Assembly (NCBI GenBank): GCA_003249255.1
Contig: QKJP01000036.1
Span: 186,001 to 250,000, forward strand
Direction: 5' to 3'
DNA from: Bacteroidales bacterium
Lineage (GTDB): Bacteria > Bacteroidota > Bacteroidia > Bacteroidales > Marinilabiliaceae
Length of the DNA: 64,000 bases
In this document: positions 56,137 through 63,793 of the stretch, in pieces
Numbering within the stretch: position 1 is the stretch's first letter
How the letters are laid out: each line of letters starts with the position of its first letter
Program-made: the position numbers and the translations under genes
The notes under the pieces: model-generated
Seen by the model: the letters and a program-made list of their open reading frames with translations, nothing else
What the model was told of the DNA's origin: nothing
Databases searched by the model: none

Positions 56137-56580
56137 ATGAAAACTATCATCCAAGGTATTATTATTGCTGTATTGGCTATTGGTTTTTTTGCATGTAAAG
56201 AAGATCCGAAGAATTTAAAAAAGCCTACAAAAACCACTTTTGTCAAGAAAGAAATCAAAGCAGATACTACTAAAATTGATTCCGCAGCGATTGTAAAACC
56301 TAAAAAAGTTGTAACGGAAACTTTACCTCCAAAACCTGAAGATAAGTATTTCTTAATTGCAGGCAGTTTTCAAAGCATCGAAAATGCTGAAATTTTCAAA
56401 GCACAATTGGTAGAAGAGGGATTTGATGCTCAGGTTATTGAGCGCGCATCCGGGCCTAATGTAGATTTTTATAAAGTAGCTTACAAATCATTTTATGACA
56501 AAACAGAAGCTTTAGCCGCTTTACGCACAGCTCGTAACGTTGAGATGAAAAATGATGTTTGGCTTTTAGTGAAACGATAG
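56137..56580 (+). CDS. SPOR-domain lipoprotein
   Basis: This 147-aa predicted lipoprotein has lipobox GFFAC (Cys20), a Lys/Thr-rich linker and a C-terminal SPOR domain (about 70-147: KYFLIAGSFQSIENAEIFKA ... KVAYKSFYDKTEALAAL). SPOR domains bind bare glycan strands at septa. It is a monocistronic gene behind the response regulator with a terminator. A similar SPOR protein is at 34917-35549. Confidence 0.85.
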   Translation: MKTIIQGIIIAVLAIGFFACKEDPKNLKKPTKTTFVKKEIKADTTKIDSAAIVKPKKVVTETLPPKPEDKYFLIAGSFQSIENAEIFKAQLVEEGFDAQVIERASGPNVDFYKVAYKSFYDKTEALAALRTARNVEMKNDVWLLVKR

Positions 56581-56600
56581 GATTAAATAAATACAAAAAA

Positions 56601-56627
56601 GGCATTCGAAGATCGAATGCCTTTTTT
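56601..56627 (+). terminator. Terminator after the SPOR lipoprotein gene
   Basis: GGCATTCGA-AGA-TCGAATGCC with six T residues. The A run upstream allows the hairpin to work for the converging YbaK gene as well. Confidence 0.85.
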
Positions 56628-56646
56628 GCTTCTGCTAGTTGAGATT

Positions 56647-57126
56647 TTAGGCGTGTGCCATTTCTCTTTTTCCTATTCTCATGACAGAAGGTTTTACTAA
56701 TCTTCTGAAATCACGGAAGGCCATTTGGATTAATTCAGCATGAGAGCAAGCATTGAATGCAATGCAGGCATCTTTTGTTAAAGTGTCAGCAACATAAACA
56801 TCCATGTTGTACAAGTTACCAAATGGCGGCATGGCACCAACCTCACAATCTCTGAACTCATCTTTAAATTCAGTTTCAAAGGCCAGCCTAACATCCTTCG
56901 CCCCTGTTTCTACTTTAAGTGCTTTTATGTCTAATTGCATGGCTGCAGGGACTACCGCCATTGCCATACGCCCATCAATCTTCACGATAACAGTTTTTGC
57001 TACCTCCTTACCGGATATATGAGCATGCGCTGCAGTTTTTTGGGCTGTGAAAGCACGACAGTGGAGAATGCGTTTATAGTTCACTCTCTCACGATTTAAG
57101 AACTCCTCTAGTTTTGTAAGTGGCAT
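56647..57126 (-). CDS. YbaK/EbsC-type aminoacyl-tRNA deacylase
   Basis: This 159-aa editing-type domain likely hydrolyses mischarged aminoacyl-tRNA (Cys/Ala-tRNA-Pro group). The conserved Lys is in EVAKTVIVKIDGRM and the Gly-rich loop in CEVGAMPPFGNLYNMDVYV. A tail of about 20 residues follows (DFRRLVKPSVMRIGKREMAHA). The gene has a clear ribosome binding site: GGAGG eight nt before the ATG, which is rare in this window and hints at transfer from another lineage. Confidence 0.85.
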   Translation of the reverse strand: MPLTKLEEFLNRERVNYKRILHCRAFTAQKTAAHAHISGKEVAKTVIVKIDGRMAMAVVPAAMQLDIKALKVETGAKDVRLAFETEFKDEFRDCEVGAMPPFGNLYNMDVYVADTLTKDACIAFNACSHAELIQMAFRDFRRLVKPSVMRIGKREMAHA

Positions 57127-57660
57127 TTCTAATTCCTCCAGTTATTGAGTTTGTTACTATTCGGGTGTTATAGGGTAGAGGTTATACCACATTAGTATCA
57201 GAAAGTACGATAAAAACGATCAGCTGTAAAGAGTTTTTTCGGCTTTTTTATCCAACTTTTTAAGTGAATTTCTCTTGATTAACATCCGTTAACGAAGTCA
57301 ATTTAAGATGTTTTCATCTTTTTTTAACAAGCGCTTAAAAAACGAAAGTTTTATTAACTGATTTATTCATTTTATTCTCCCAATAAAAGTTGAAGTAACC
57401 TCGTAATAAAACACCTCGACGTCTTCTATTGAGCCTGTAAATACTGGGTTTTTGGCTTGTTAATTTTGAAGATGTACTTAAATAAGTAAGTTAAAACGTA
57501 TTTCAGAGACCTGTTAATCTATGTTAATCAATTTATTATGGAATTTTAACTACTGTTGAATCTCCTTTAACACGAGTCAACTAAAAAAGCAGCTATGTTT
57601 ACAATCATAAAATGAAGTGAGAATTACGAGAAATTTTATTAACCAAATAAACTAGTAAAA
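57127..57660. other. Long intergenic region
   Basis: This is 534 AT-rich bases between the divergent YbaK and secreted-protein genes. A TAATTTTG -7-like box is at 57461-57468 but its -33 partner is missing. I see no ORF of note, no repeat and no RNA fold I would trust. A long leader for the downstream gene is possible. Confidence 0.35.
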
Positions 57661-58257
57661 ATGAAAACAACAATTAAAAAACAAGTGCTGGCTATCCTGC
57701 TAGGATTATCTTTTGCTTTTGTAGCATCAGCGAAAGGTTTTGTTTCGATCAGACCTTATGTCAACTCTGATTATGCCGTAGTCGTGGTAGATTATAAAAA
57801 CGACAAAGCGTTTAGAGTGAAAGTTGTAAGTGAAAACAATGAAGTGATTTATTCCAGTGAAAAGCTAAATACTTCAGAACTGTACCAAAAGCTTTTTGAC
57901 TTAACTTCTTTTAAAGATGGAAATTACCGCTTGGTAATTGGTTCGGGGAAAAATCAATTAGTAGAGAGTTTTGCGGTAAGAGATCATAAATTAACACCTC
58001 TTCAAAATAAGGTTGAAAATGTGGAATCTCACATTCGAAAAGATGGCAATCATTTATATGTGAGTACCATTAATATGGAAAAAGCAGAAATCATTTTCTC
58101 TATTGAAGATCAATATGGATCTACCATTTACTCAAATGAATTGAATCCACAATTGTCATATACGGGTAAATACAATGTAGAACAGTTACCGGCTGGAAGC
58201 TACAAAGCCATTTTGAGTGTAGGTGGAAAGGAGCTGGATTATGTTTTTAAAAACTAA
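57661..58257 (+). CDS. Exported protein with two beta-sandwich repeats
   Basis: This 198-aa protein has a signal peptide (about 1-24, ending SFAFVASAKG). The mature part seems to be an internal duplication: residues about 45-110 and 135-198 each have a strand rich in V/I, an acidic turn, a YS/SN-E-L type strand and a G-x-Y-x-L/A-x-I/L-x-x-G end (GNYRLVIGSGKN; GSYKAILSVGGK). This resembles DUF3244-like domains of Bacteroidota exported proteins. The function is unknown. It ends at a strong terminator. Confidence 0.75.
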   Translation: MKTTIKKQVLAILLGLSFAFVASAKGFVSIRPYVNSDYAVVVVDYKNDKAFRVKVVSENNEVIYSSEKLNTSELYQKLFDLTSFKDGNYRLVIGSGKNQLVESFAVRDHKLTPLQNKVENVESHIRKDGNHLYVSTINMEKAEIIFSIEDQYGSTIYSNELNPQLSYTGKYNVEQLPAGSYKAILSVGGKELDYVFKN

Positions 58258-58275
58258 AACACAATTTTATTCAAT

Positions 58276-58312
58276 AAAAAGGTGTATCAATTCTAACTGA
58301 TACACCTTTTTT
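58276..58312. terminator. Bidirectional terminator
   Basis: AAAAAGGTGTATCA pairs with TGATACACCTTTTT over a short loop. It serves the gene ending at 58257 and the opposing gene ending at 58318. Confidence 0.85.
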
Positions 58313-58317
58313 GGTTT

Positions 58318-59706
58318 TTACATATCTACTTCTTCGATTCTGGGTTCAATCTTCCTTTTAAATTGTTCCAGTAGTTTTGCTCTTACATCTTTTAAGGCAT
58401 AATCTATATTTCCGGGTCTTGCACCTTTAATTCCGGAAAGTTGATCGGTAAATATTTCAATTTCTGAGTCAGCATCACTGATTGAAATGGATAAATCGGC
58501 AAAAACGATATAAAGCGAATAACCTTGACCTTTTTTAGCTTCACCCTCACTAAAGTTGGTATTTATTTTTACGATAAAATCGGCTGTTTCTTTATTGGTC
58601 GTAAAGGTGAAAAAGCTTTCGTTGAGTTCTTTTCTTATTTGGCTGGCAAAGATGTGATTAGTTGTTTCTTTTTCAAAAACCGTTTCTTTCGAAATAAGAT
58701 ATGCTGTAGATTTTAAAACATCTATTTGTATTTGCGTAGATGGAAGCTGTTTCGCTGGAAAAAAGATGCTTAAAACTTTCTGGTCTTCTTCTGAGCTTCC
58801 TTCCGTTAAAATCGAATTGAAATCAAAACACGCACAGAGTTCTTGGGTCTTACGTTTGGATATTAATCTGGTGATAGAAACTTTGGCGGTGCCATCCGGA
58901 AAGGTTTTTGATTGGGGAACTAGCTCACCTTCGCCTTTGGTAAATTTGTACTCAAGTGGAAAGTTAGCCAAAGGCATTTTCTGTCCGATGTCGTTCGTTA
59001 ATGTTGCTGAAATGGAAATTGGTACCTCCATCTGCTTTGAGAATTGGATTTGGAAGCTGCGTTGGGACGGTACAATTTCAATTCTCCTGAACACATCTTG
59101 AACTGTTGTCGAAATTTGTGTTCCAACATTGGTTGTTCCATCCAAGCTTTTGTAAGTCAAATCGTCTTCCAAATGATCTTTAAGGCTTAGTGCGGCTTTC
59201 CCAAGTAAGTGAAGGGCCGAATAGGCGTCATAATTTTCCAATGCTTTTTTTGCATCTGCAATATAGGATGAAGCCATCATTTTTGCTTTATCCAGTTTCA
59301 TCTCTCGCATTCTCTTGTACTTATCCTTTGAGAGACGGGTCATCACCCAATATTCATTTTTATCTTCCCAGGTTAAAACTTCATAACCTTCCAATGTTTC
59401 TTGAACCGAGGTGTTTATTTTTGCTTCATATTCTTCCTTAAACTCAAAATTACTTTCCATTTGGTGTAGAACTGAGTTGGATGATATTGTGACTTTTATC
59501 TCACTGGTCATTTCTTTTAGCGCCATGTCGCGTGCGCCTTTTTTATAACTTAGTTCACTGCCGCTTTTTGGTTTCATGCCAATGCCCATGTAGAAAGTTT
59601 GGTCATTAGGGCGTTGTTTTACCCAATCAGGTTTTTTTTTAGCGAAACTGTTTAGAGATGTTAAGGATAATATTATCAGGCAGGTACAGAGTTTAAGGTG
59701 TTTCAT
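58318..59706 (-). CDS. Exported protein with LPP20-like N-terminal domain
   Basis: This 462-aa protein has a signal peptide (1-22) and an N-terminal LPP20-like domain: PDWVKQRPNDQTFYMGIG, then a helix (ARDMALKEMTSEIKV) and VLTWEDKNEYWVMTRLSKD. A helical segment follows (about 125-185), then a long beta-rich C-terminal region of unknown fold. The LPP20 fold occurs in outer-membrane proteins linked to flagella or cell envelope. There are no flagellar genes nearby, so an envelope role is likelier. It lies before recX in the same orientation. Confidence 0.65.
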   Translation of the reverse strand: MKHLKLCTCLIILSLTSLNSFAKKKPDWVKQRPNDQTFYMGIGMKPKSGSELSYKKGARDMALKEMTSEIKVTISSNSVLHQMESNFEFKEEYEAKINTSVQETLEGYEVLTWEDKNEYWVMTRLSKDKYKRMREMKLDKAKMMASSYIADAKKALENYDAYSALHLLGKAALSLKDHLEDDLTYKSLDGTTNVGTQISTTVQDVFRRIEIVPSQRSFQIQFSKQMEVPISISATLTNDIGQKMPLANFPLEYKFTKGEGELVPQSKTFPDGTAKVSITRLISKRKTQELCACFDFNSILTEGSSEEDQKVLSIFFPAKQLPSTQIQIDVLKSTAYLISKETVFEKETTNHIFASQIRKELNESFFTFTTNKETADFIVKINTNFSEGEAKKGQGYSLYIVFADLSISISDADSEIEIFTDQLSGIKGARPGNIDYALKDVRAKLLEQFKRKIEPRIEEVDM

Positions 59707-59722
59707 AATGAATGGGTTGGAG

Positions 59723-60184
59723 TTATTGTTCTTCTAATAGCGTTTCAATTACTTTATAGGTTAAATCCGTTTCAAATCCTCTGGATTGTGCAAATCGAAT
59801 TAATGCCGCTTTGGTTTGCCAAAAGTCTTTGTTTTTAAGCTTTTTATGTTTAGTCTTCAATAGAGCAGTTAAACATTCCTGATAGTCAAGCTCATTAATC
59901 TCGTTTAAAGCATTTTGAATGTTTTTCTTATCAACTTCCATGCCATTTAGCATGTAGCTAATTTTAATTTTACCCCATTGGTTAAATCTGAATTTATCTC
60001 GAACGTAATACTGGGCAAAGCGACTTTCATCAATATACTTTTCCTTTACTAAATAAGAAAGTGCATCCTCTATTTCTGAATCAGAAAGTTCCCAATTTTG
60101 CAATTTTTTTCGAATATCTGAAAGACATCGTTCTTTTTGTGCACACAAGGCAGCGGCTTTTTCAAGAGCTTTTTTATAATCCAT
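59723..60184 (-). CDS. recX: Regulatory protein RecX
   Basis: This small helical protein controls RecA filament activity (153 aa from ATG 60182-60184). It has three repeated three-helix modules: LCAQKERCLSDIRKKLQNWE, EDALSYLVKEKYIDESRFAQ and then YYVRDKFRFNQWGKIKISYM. The open frame continues eight codons upstream into the neighbour gene, but the chosen ATG gives the usual start. It is the second gene of a group with the lipoprotein at 60201-60761. Confidence 0.85.
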   Translation of the reverse strand: MDYKKALEKAAALCAQKERCLSDIRKKLQNWELSDSEIEDALSYLVKEKYIDESRFAQYYVRDKFRFNQWGKIKISYMLNGMEVDKKNIQNALNEINELDYQECLTALLKTKHKKLKNKDFWQTKAALIRFAQSRGFETDLTYKVIETLLEEQ

Positions 60185-60200
60185 GCTAATAATTTCCCAT

Positions 60201-60761
60201 CTATTCACGATGTGAAAAGAAAAGTGTATCGGAAGCAGTTTTTAGGATAAGTGATTCTTTCGTAAGTTTCTCAATTATCCATTTAGTTGGATTTTCAGGA
60301 CTTGGGGTTTGTTGTTTGTCATTAATGTATTTTTCAATTGAAACGGTATCGGGACTGATTTGCCCTAAGCCTTCTTTTTTTAGTCCGTAAATTAAACCCA
60401 GAGGTTTACCCTCTTGAATGGTCATGAGGGAGCCTGAATTGTTGATTATTGCCTCACTCGTTAACCAATTCATGGAGATGATTTTTATTGATGATAGGTT
60501 TATTGTATCATTCAATAACGACCATTCACCTGAGCACTTTATGGTATCATGCTGATGATTAGAAGTTGGTACAGATAAAGTATAGCTTAAATTGTGGTTA
60601 AAGTCAATTGCTTCTATGTTGGAGTCTCCTGATTCTAGAAACCATTGGCCTGAAGTTAATCTTTCGAATTTATCAAGGGTTGTTTTGTTTTCGTCCTTTT
60701 CTTTATGACATGCTAGTAAAGCAAACAATAGGAATGTGACTGGTATTAATTTTTTATACAT
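60201..60761 (-). CDS. Hypothetical lipoprotein with lipocalin-like pattern
   Basis: This 186-aa predicted lipoprotein has lipobox LLFALLAC. The body is beta-rich: LTSGQWFLESGDSNIEAIDF and GEWSLLNDTINLSSIKIISM resemble the lipocalin-like or copper-resistance-type proteins that Bacteroidota export. The C-terminal ESLILKTASDTLFFSHRE is typical of such strands. I do not know the function. It ends 16 nt before the recX start and is likely co-transcribed with recX. Confidence 0.65.
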   Translation of the reverse strand: MYKKLIPVTFLLFALLACHKEKDENKTTLDKFERLTSGQWFLESGDSNIEAIDFNHNLSYTLSVPTSNHQHDTIKCSGEWSLLNDTINLSSIKIISMNWLTSEAIINNSGSLMTIQEGKPLGLIYGLKKEGLGQISPDTVSIEKYINDKQQTPSPENPTKWIIEKLTKESLILKTASDTLFFSHRE

Positions 60762-60780
60762 GCCATCAAATTATGATAAT

Positions 60781-60788
60781 CAAATTTA
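60781..60788 (-). promoter_or_regulatory. Promoter -7 box of the lipoprotein-recX genes
   Basis: Minus-strand TAAATTTG fits TAnnTTTG, 20 nt before the start codon. A -33 box at the normal distance is not seen. Confidence 0.4.
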
Positions 60789-60886
60789 ACTAATGAATTT
60801 TTATTGAATGGTATTTTCAAAAGCTCTCTTTTGAAAATATCTAGTTGTAAGAAAAACTAAGACGAATTTAGGTATTTTGTGAGAAA

Positions 60887-60919
60887 CAAAAAAAGCTTCC
60901 TGTTTTCAAGAAGCTTTTT
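60887..60919 (-). terminator. Terminator after tRNA-Leu
   Basis: On the minus strand AAAAAGCTTC and GAAGCTTTTT form a hairpin followed by T residues, 12 nt after the tRNA-Leu 3' end. Confidence 0.85.
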
Positions 60920-60930
60920 GCTGATTTAAG

Positions 60931-61012
60931 TACCCAGAGCCGGGATCGAACCGGCACGGGTTGCCCCACTGGTGTTTGAGACCAGCGCGTCTACCTATTC
61001 CGCCATCTGGGC
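60931..61012 (-). tRNA. tRNA-Leu (CAA anticodon)
   Basis: This is 82 nt on the minus strand. The acceptor stem GCCCAGA/TCTGGGT, D stem GCG/CGC, anticodon stem CTGGT/ACCAG with loop CTCAAAC (anticodon CAA, reads UUG), a long variable arm and T arm GCCGG-TTCGATC-CCGGC are all present. The long variable arm is typical of tRNA-Leu. CCA is not encoded. It has its own promoter and terminator. Confidence 0.97.
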
Positions 61013-61043
61013 ATGATACTTAAATATCAATTTTTTGCGAGTG

Positions 61044-61074
61044 CAAATATAGAGGAAACATTGGTATTTGCAAA
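61044..61074 (-). promoter_or_regulatory. tRNA-Leu promoter
   Basis: On the minus strand TTTG (61071-61074) and TATATTTG (61044-61051) are 19 nt apart, a perfect match to the Bacteroidota promoter. The transcript would begin about 25 nt before the tRNA. Confidence 0.7.
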
Positions 61075-61199
61075 TCATTTGTGAAATATTATTAGATAAT
61101 AGTATTCAATGTACTGATGCCCAATGGTACCAATGAGAATTAGTTTCTATACTTTTTCCAAGTTTTCGGTTGGATTCATTACGATAGGACTTAAGCAAC

Positions 61200-61230
61200 T
61201 TTATAATACTTAGGTTTGATGCTATCTTTG
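61200..61230 (+). promoter_or_regulatory. recO promoter, four bases before the ATG
   Basis: TATCTTTG (61223-61230) is a consensus -7 box; TTTA (61200-61203) lies 19 nt upstream. TAGA and the ATG follow directly, so the mRNA is probably leaderless or nearly so, as with pyrE. Confidence 0.55.
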
Positions 61231-61234
61231 TAGA

Positions 61235-61951
61235 ATGGAGACTTCAAGAGGAATTGTATTAAATCATATTAAGTATAAGGAAACTAGTATAATAGTTCAT
61301 ATTTATACTGAGTTATGGGGTAGGCAAGGGTACATTGTAAACCGCGTAAGATCTTCAAAAAATAAAGGTTTAGCCGTTTTGCTTCAGCCCCTGACTATTA
61401 TTGAAATGCAAGTTAGCCACAAGTCCAAAGTGTCCTTACAACGCATTAAAGATTTTCGGGTTCTTCATCCTCTCAATACGATACCATTCGATCAAACCAA
61501 ACGCGTGATCGCTTTCTTTTTAACCGAAATGATGAGTAAAGTACTGAGAGAGGAAGAGCGAAATGCGAATTTGTTTAATTTTATTCATCGTGCAATCGAT
61601 GTGTTTGATGAAGGGATAGGTGGAGCTCATAATTTTCATTTGTTCTTTTTGTTTCAGCTCAGTCGTTTTTTGGGTTTTTATCCGGGAGAACTCAAAGATG
61701 TTCATTTTTTTGACTTGCTTAATGGTCGTTTTTCTGAACTTCAGCCTTTGCATGGATCTTTTTTAGAGGGTAAGTCCTTAGCATTATGGAAAGCTTTGTA
61801 TGGTTTGAATATAACCTCTCTTGAAGGTCTTAAGTTGTCGTCTGAAAACAGAAACCTTTTATTGGATCATTTGTTAACTTATTATAACCTTCATATTGAT
61901 GGTTTGGGGGAAGTGAAATCTTTAAATGTTATCAGACAATTATTTGGATAA
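61235..61951 (+). CDS. recO: DNA repair protein RecO
   Basis: This recombination mediator helps load RecA onto SSB-coated DNA (238 aa). The N-terminal OB fold is visible (GIVLNHIKYKETSIIVHIYT, GRQGYIVNRVRSSKNKGLAV, LLQPLTIIEMQVSHKSK), followed by a helical C-terminal domain with LFFLFQLSRFLGFYPGEL. The Cys zinc site of some RecO proteins is absent. The gene stands alone with its own promoter. Confidence 0.93.
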   Translation: METSRGIVLNHIKYKETSIIVHIYTELWGRQGYIVNRVRSSKNKGLAVLLQPLTIIEMQVSHKSKVSLQRIKDFRVLHPLNTIPFDQTKRVIAFFLTEMMSKVLREEERNANLFNFIHRAIDVFDEGIGGAHNFHLFFLFQLSRFLGFYPGELKDVHFFDLLNGRFSELQPLHGSFLEGKSLALWKALYGLNITSLEGLKLSSENRNLLLDHLLTYYNLHIDGLGEVKSLNVIRQLFG

Positions 61952-62077
61952 GAAGAATGTGACAACGAGTTTTATTCGATTCTATGGAATTGTTTAAAAC
62001 TATATTGGCATTCAGGTGACATTTGTTTGCTTTCTTACTAAATTTATAATTCACCACTAATTCTAAGTTTTTGAGTT

Positions 62078-63220
62078 ATGAATGTAAGAACTAAAATACC
62101 TAATATAGAGACTAACTATTATGAGTATATCCGTCCTATGATCGAAGAGTATGGTGCCATTGACATGGCTCAGGGTTATACCGGATTTCATTGTTCACCT
62201 CGTTTAATAGAATTAGTAGGAAAACATTTGTCTGAAGGTTTAAATCAGTTGTCGCCATGCGAGGGTGAGTATATTCTACGAGATCGGCTCTCGAAAAAAA
62301 TACATTCTTTATATGGACGTATTTATAACCCGGAAACTGAAATAACCATTACCTCCGGTTCAGCTCAAGCCATCTATACAGCTATTTCTTCTTTTGTGAA
62401 AGAAGGAGAAGAAGTACTTATTTTTGAACCCGCCAATATTAATTATGCTGCTGCTGTTGAGATGTGTGCTGCGCAACCCGTATTTGTGCCGATGAAATCT
62501 CCTGATTTTCATATCGATTGGGAAGAAGCTCAGAAGTTAGTTTCAACCAAAACAAGCATGTTAATAATCAACACGCCTCATGCCCCTACCGGATGGTCGA
62601 TGAGTGAAATTGATATGCTTCGATTACAACGCTTGGTAAACGGGACAAAGATCATCATATTAAGTGAAGAAACCTTTGAACATATTGTATTTGATGGCGA
62701 AGTGCACCAGAGTATGTCACAATATCCGGTTTTGGCTGAACGTAGTATTTGTGTTTTCTCATTTGGTGAAACCTATCATATTACCGGGTGGCAAATGGGA
62801 TACTGTGTTGCTCCGGCTGAATTAATGCAAAAATTTAGGAAAGTACATCAGGTGATTTTGTACAGTGTAAATTCACCTTTTCAATTGGCATTAGCTGATT
62901 TTTTAACGGAAGAAGATGAATACCGCAAATTGAATTCTTTTTACCAGCACAAACGGAATCTTTTCACAAGTTTTTTCGAAGACAGCAAATATAAGTTAGT
63001 ACCAAGTAAAGGAACTTTTTTTCAATTAATTGATTTTAGTTCAGTATCGAATGTAACTGATCGTGAGTTTGCACTTAGCTTAATTGAAAATCATGGAGTT
63101 GCCTCTGTTCCGCTGAGTATTTTTTGTCATGAACGCTCGAAAAAGCAGATTGTTAGGGTGAATTTTGCCAAGCCCGATGAAGTGTTAAAAGAGGCGGCTA
63201 GCCGATTATTAAAAGTGTAG
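62078..63220 (+). CDS. Aminotransferase class I/II homologue lacking the PLP lysine
   Basis: This 380-aa protein is collinear with the methionine/aromatic aminotransferases of the YbdL group (fold type I) from end to end. The family positions for PLP are altered. The Schiff-base Lys expected in S-F-G-K-T-Y-H is Glu231 (SFGETYHITGW). The Asn in N-P-T-G is Ala169 (PHAPTG). The Asp and Tyr in S-D-E-V-Y are Glu197 and Phe200 (LSEETF). The substrate carboxylate Arg in QIVRVNFAKP is kept. The reading frame is intact. Normal transamination should not be possible, so it may have a binding role or new chemistry. No neighbour gives a hint. Confidence 0.85.
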   Translation: MNVRTKIPNIETNYYEYIRPMIEEYGAIDMAQGYTGFHCSPRLIELVGKHLSEGLNQLSPCEGEYILRDRLSKKIHSLYGRIYNPETEITITSGSAQAIYTAISSFVKEGEEVLIFEPANINYAAAVEMCAAQPVFVPMKSPDFHIDWEEAQKLVSTKTSMLIINTPHAPTGWSMSEIDMLRLQRLVNGTKIIILSEETFEHIVFDGEVHQSMSQYPVLAERSICVFSFGETYHITGWQMGYCVAPAELMQKFRKVHQVILYSVNSPFQLALADFLTEEDEYRKLNSFYQHKRNLFTSFFEDSKYKLVPSKGTFFQLIDFSSVSNVTDREFALSLIENHGVASVPLSIFCHERSKKQIVRVNFAKPDEVLKEAASRLLKV

Positions 63221-63222
63221 AT

Positions 63223-63241
63223 AATCTCATCAGATTTTTTT
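63223..63241 (+). terminator. Weak terminator after the aminotransferase homologue
   Basis: AATCT-CATC-AGATT followed by six to seven T residues, directly after the stop. Confidence 0.5.
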
Positions 63242-63313
63242 CTTGAAGAACTGCTCTCTTTGTATTTAAAGTTCAGAGATTAGTATTATGAATGTTTAAA
63301 TCTGAGATATTCG

Positions 63314-63344
63314 TTTTATAATCACATCTATTTTTATAGTTTTG
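63314..63344 (+). promoter_or_regulatory. tRNA-Arg promoter
   Basis: TAGTTTTG (63337-63344) fits TAnnTTTG and a T-rich -33 region (TTTT at 63314-63317) is 19 nt upstream. The tRNA begins 16 nt after the box. Confidence 0.55.
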
Positions 63345-63359
63345 TGTTCCATTTACGAT

Positions 63360-63431
63360 GGTCTCGTAGTTCAACGGATAGAATAGCAGTTTCCTAAACT
63401 GTAGATATGGGTTCGATTCCCGTCGGGACTA
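63360..63431 (+). tRNA. tRNA-Arg (CCT anticodon)
   Basis: This is 72 nt. The acceptor GGTCTCG/CGGGACT (two G-U pairs), D stem GTTC/GAAT, anticodon stem GCAGT/ACTGT with loop TTCCTAA (anticodon CCT, reads AGG) and T arm ATGGG-TTCGATT-CCCGT fold well. CCA is not encoded. A terminator follows immediately. A second, broken copy lies at 63794-63878. Confidence 0.95.
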
Positions 63432-63432
63432 C

Positions 63433-63470
63433 AAAAAAAGCTTGTGAGTTTTCTTGCAGGCTTTTTTTAT
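63433..63470 (+). terminator. Terminator after tRNA-Arg
   Basis: AAAAAAAGCTTGT and GCAGGCTTTTTTT form a 13-bp hairpin (two G-U pairs) with a long T tail. The same sequence is repeated after the broken tRNA copy. Confidence 0.85.
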
Positions 63471-63496
63471 TACCTTCTAATTATAACCAAACACAA

Positions 63497-63775
63497 ATGG
63501 AAAAACTTTTTAGCCAAGAAGAATGGTATGTGTATGCTTTGTTTTCAAAGAACCATCGCCGCATATATGTAGGAATGTCTTCTGTTCCGGATGAAAGATT
63601 AAGGCAGCATAATACTGGTCAAGTAAAATCTACAAAAGGATATATTCCGTGGGAACGATTCTATATTGAAAAAGTAGGAGCAAGATTAAAAGCACGCGAA
63701 CGAGAAAAGGAACTGAAAAGAACAAGTGGTAAAAGATTTCTACGTTCTCTTCTGGAAGAATTTCAAAAAGTTTAA
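63497..63775 (+). CDS. Small GIY-YIG nuclease family protein
   Basis: This 92-aa single-domain protein of the GIY-YIG (UvrC N-terminal/homing endonuclease-like) type shows YVYALFSKNHRRIYVGMSSV (the two signature strands as Y-V-Y and Y-V-G), then the Arg/His region ERLRQHNTGQV and the Glu/Arg region AREREKELKRTSG. It could cut or bind DNA. I use ATG 63497 (MEKLFSQEEWYV). A longer frame starts inside the T arm of the tRNA (MGSIPVGTTK); that part is only translated tRNA and terminator sequence. No promoter is seen. The gene lies between a tRNA-Arg and a broken second copy. Confidence 0.87.
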   Translation: MEKLFSQEEWYVYALFSKNHRRIYVGMSSVPDERLRQHNTGQVKSTKGYIPWERFYIEKVGARLKAREREKELKRTSGKRFLRSLLEEFQKV

Positions 63776-63793
63776 ATACAAAATGATTTTCAA

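Noticed and set aside
63407-63496. A longer GIY-YIG frame starting MGSIPVGTTK
   Set aside because: The first ten codons are the tRNA T arm and 3' end, and the next codons are the terminator hairpin. The GIY-YIG domain begins after the ATG at 63497.
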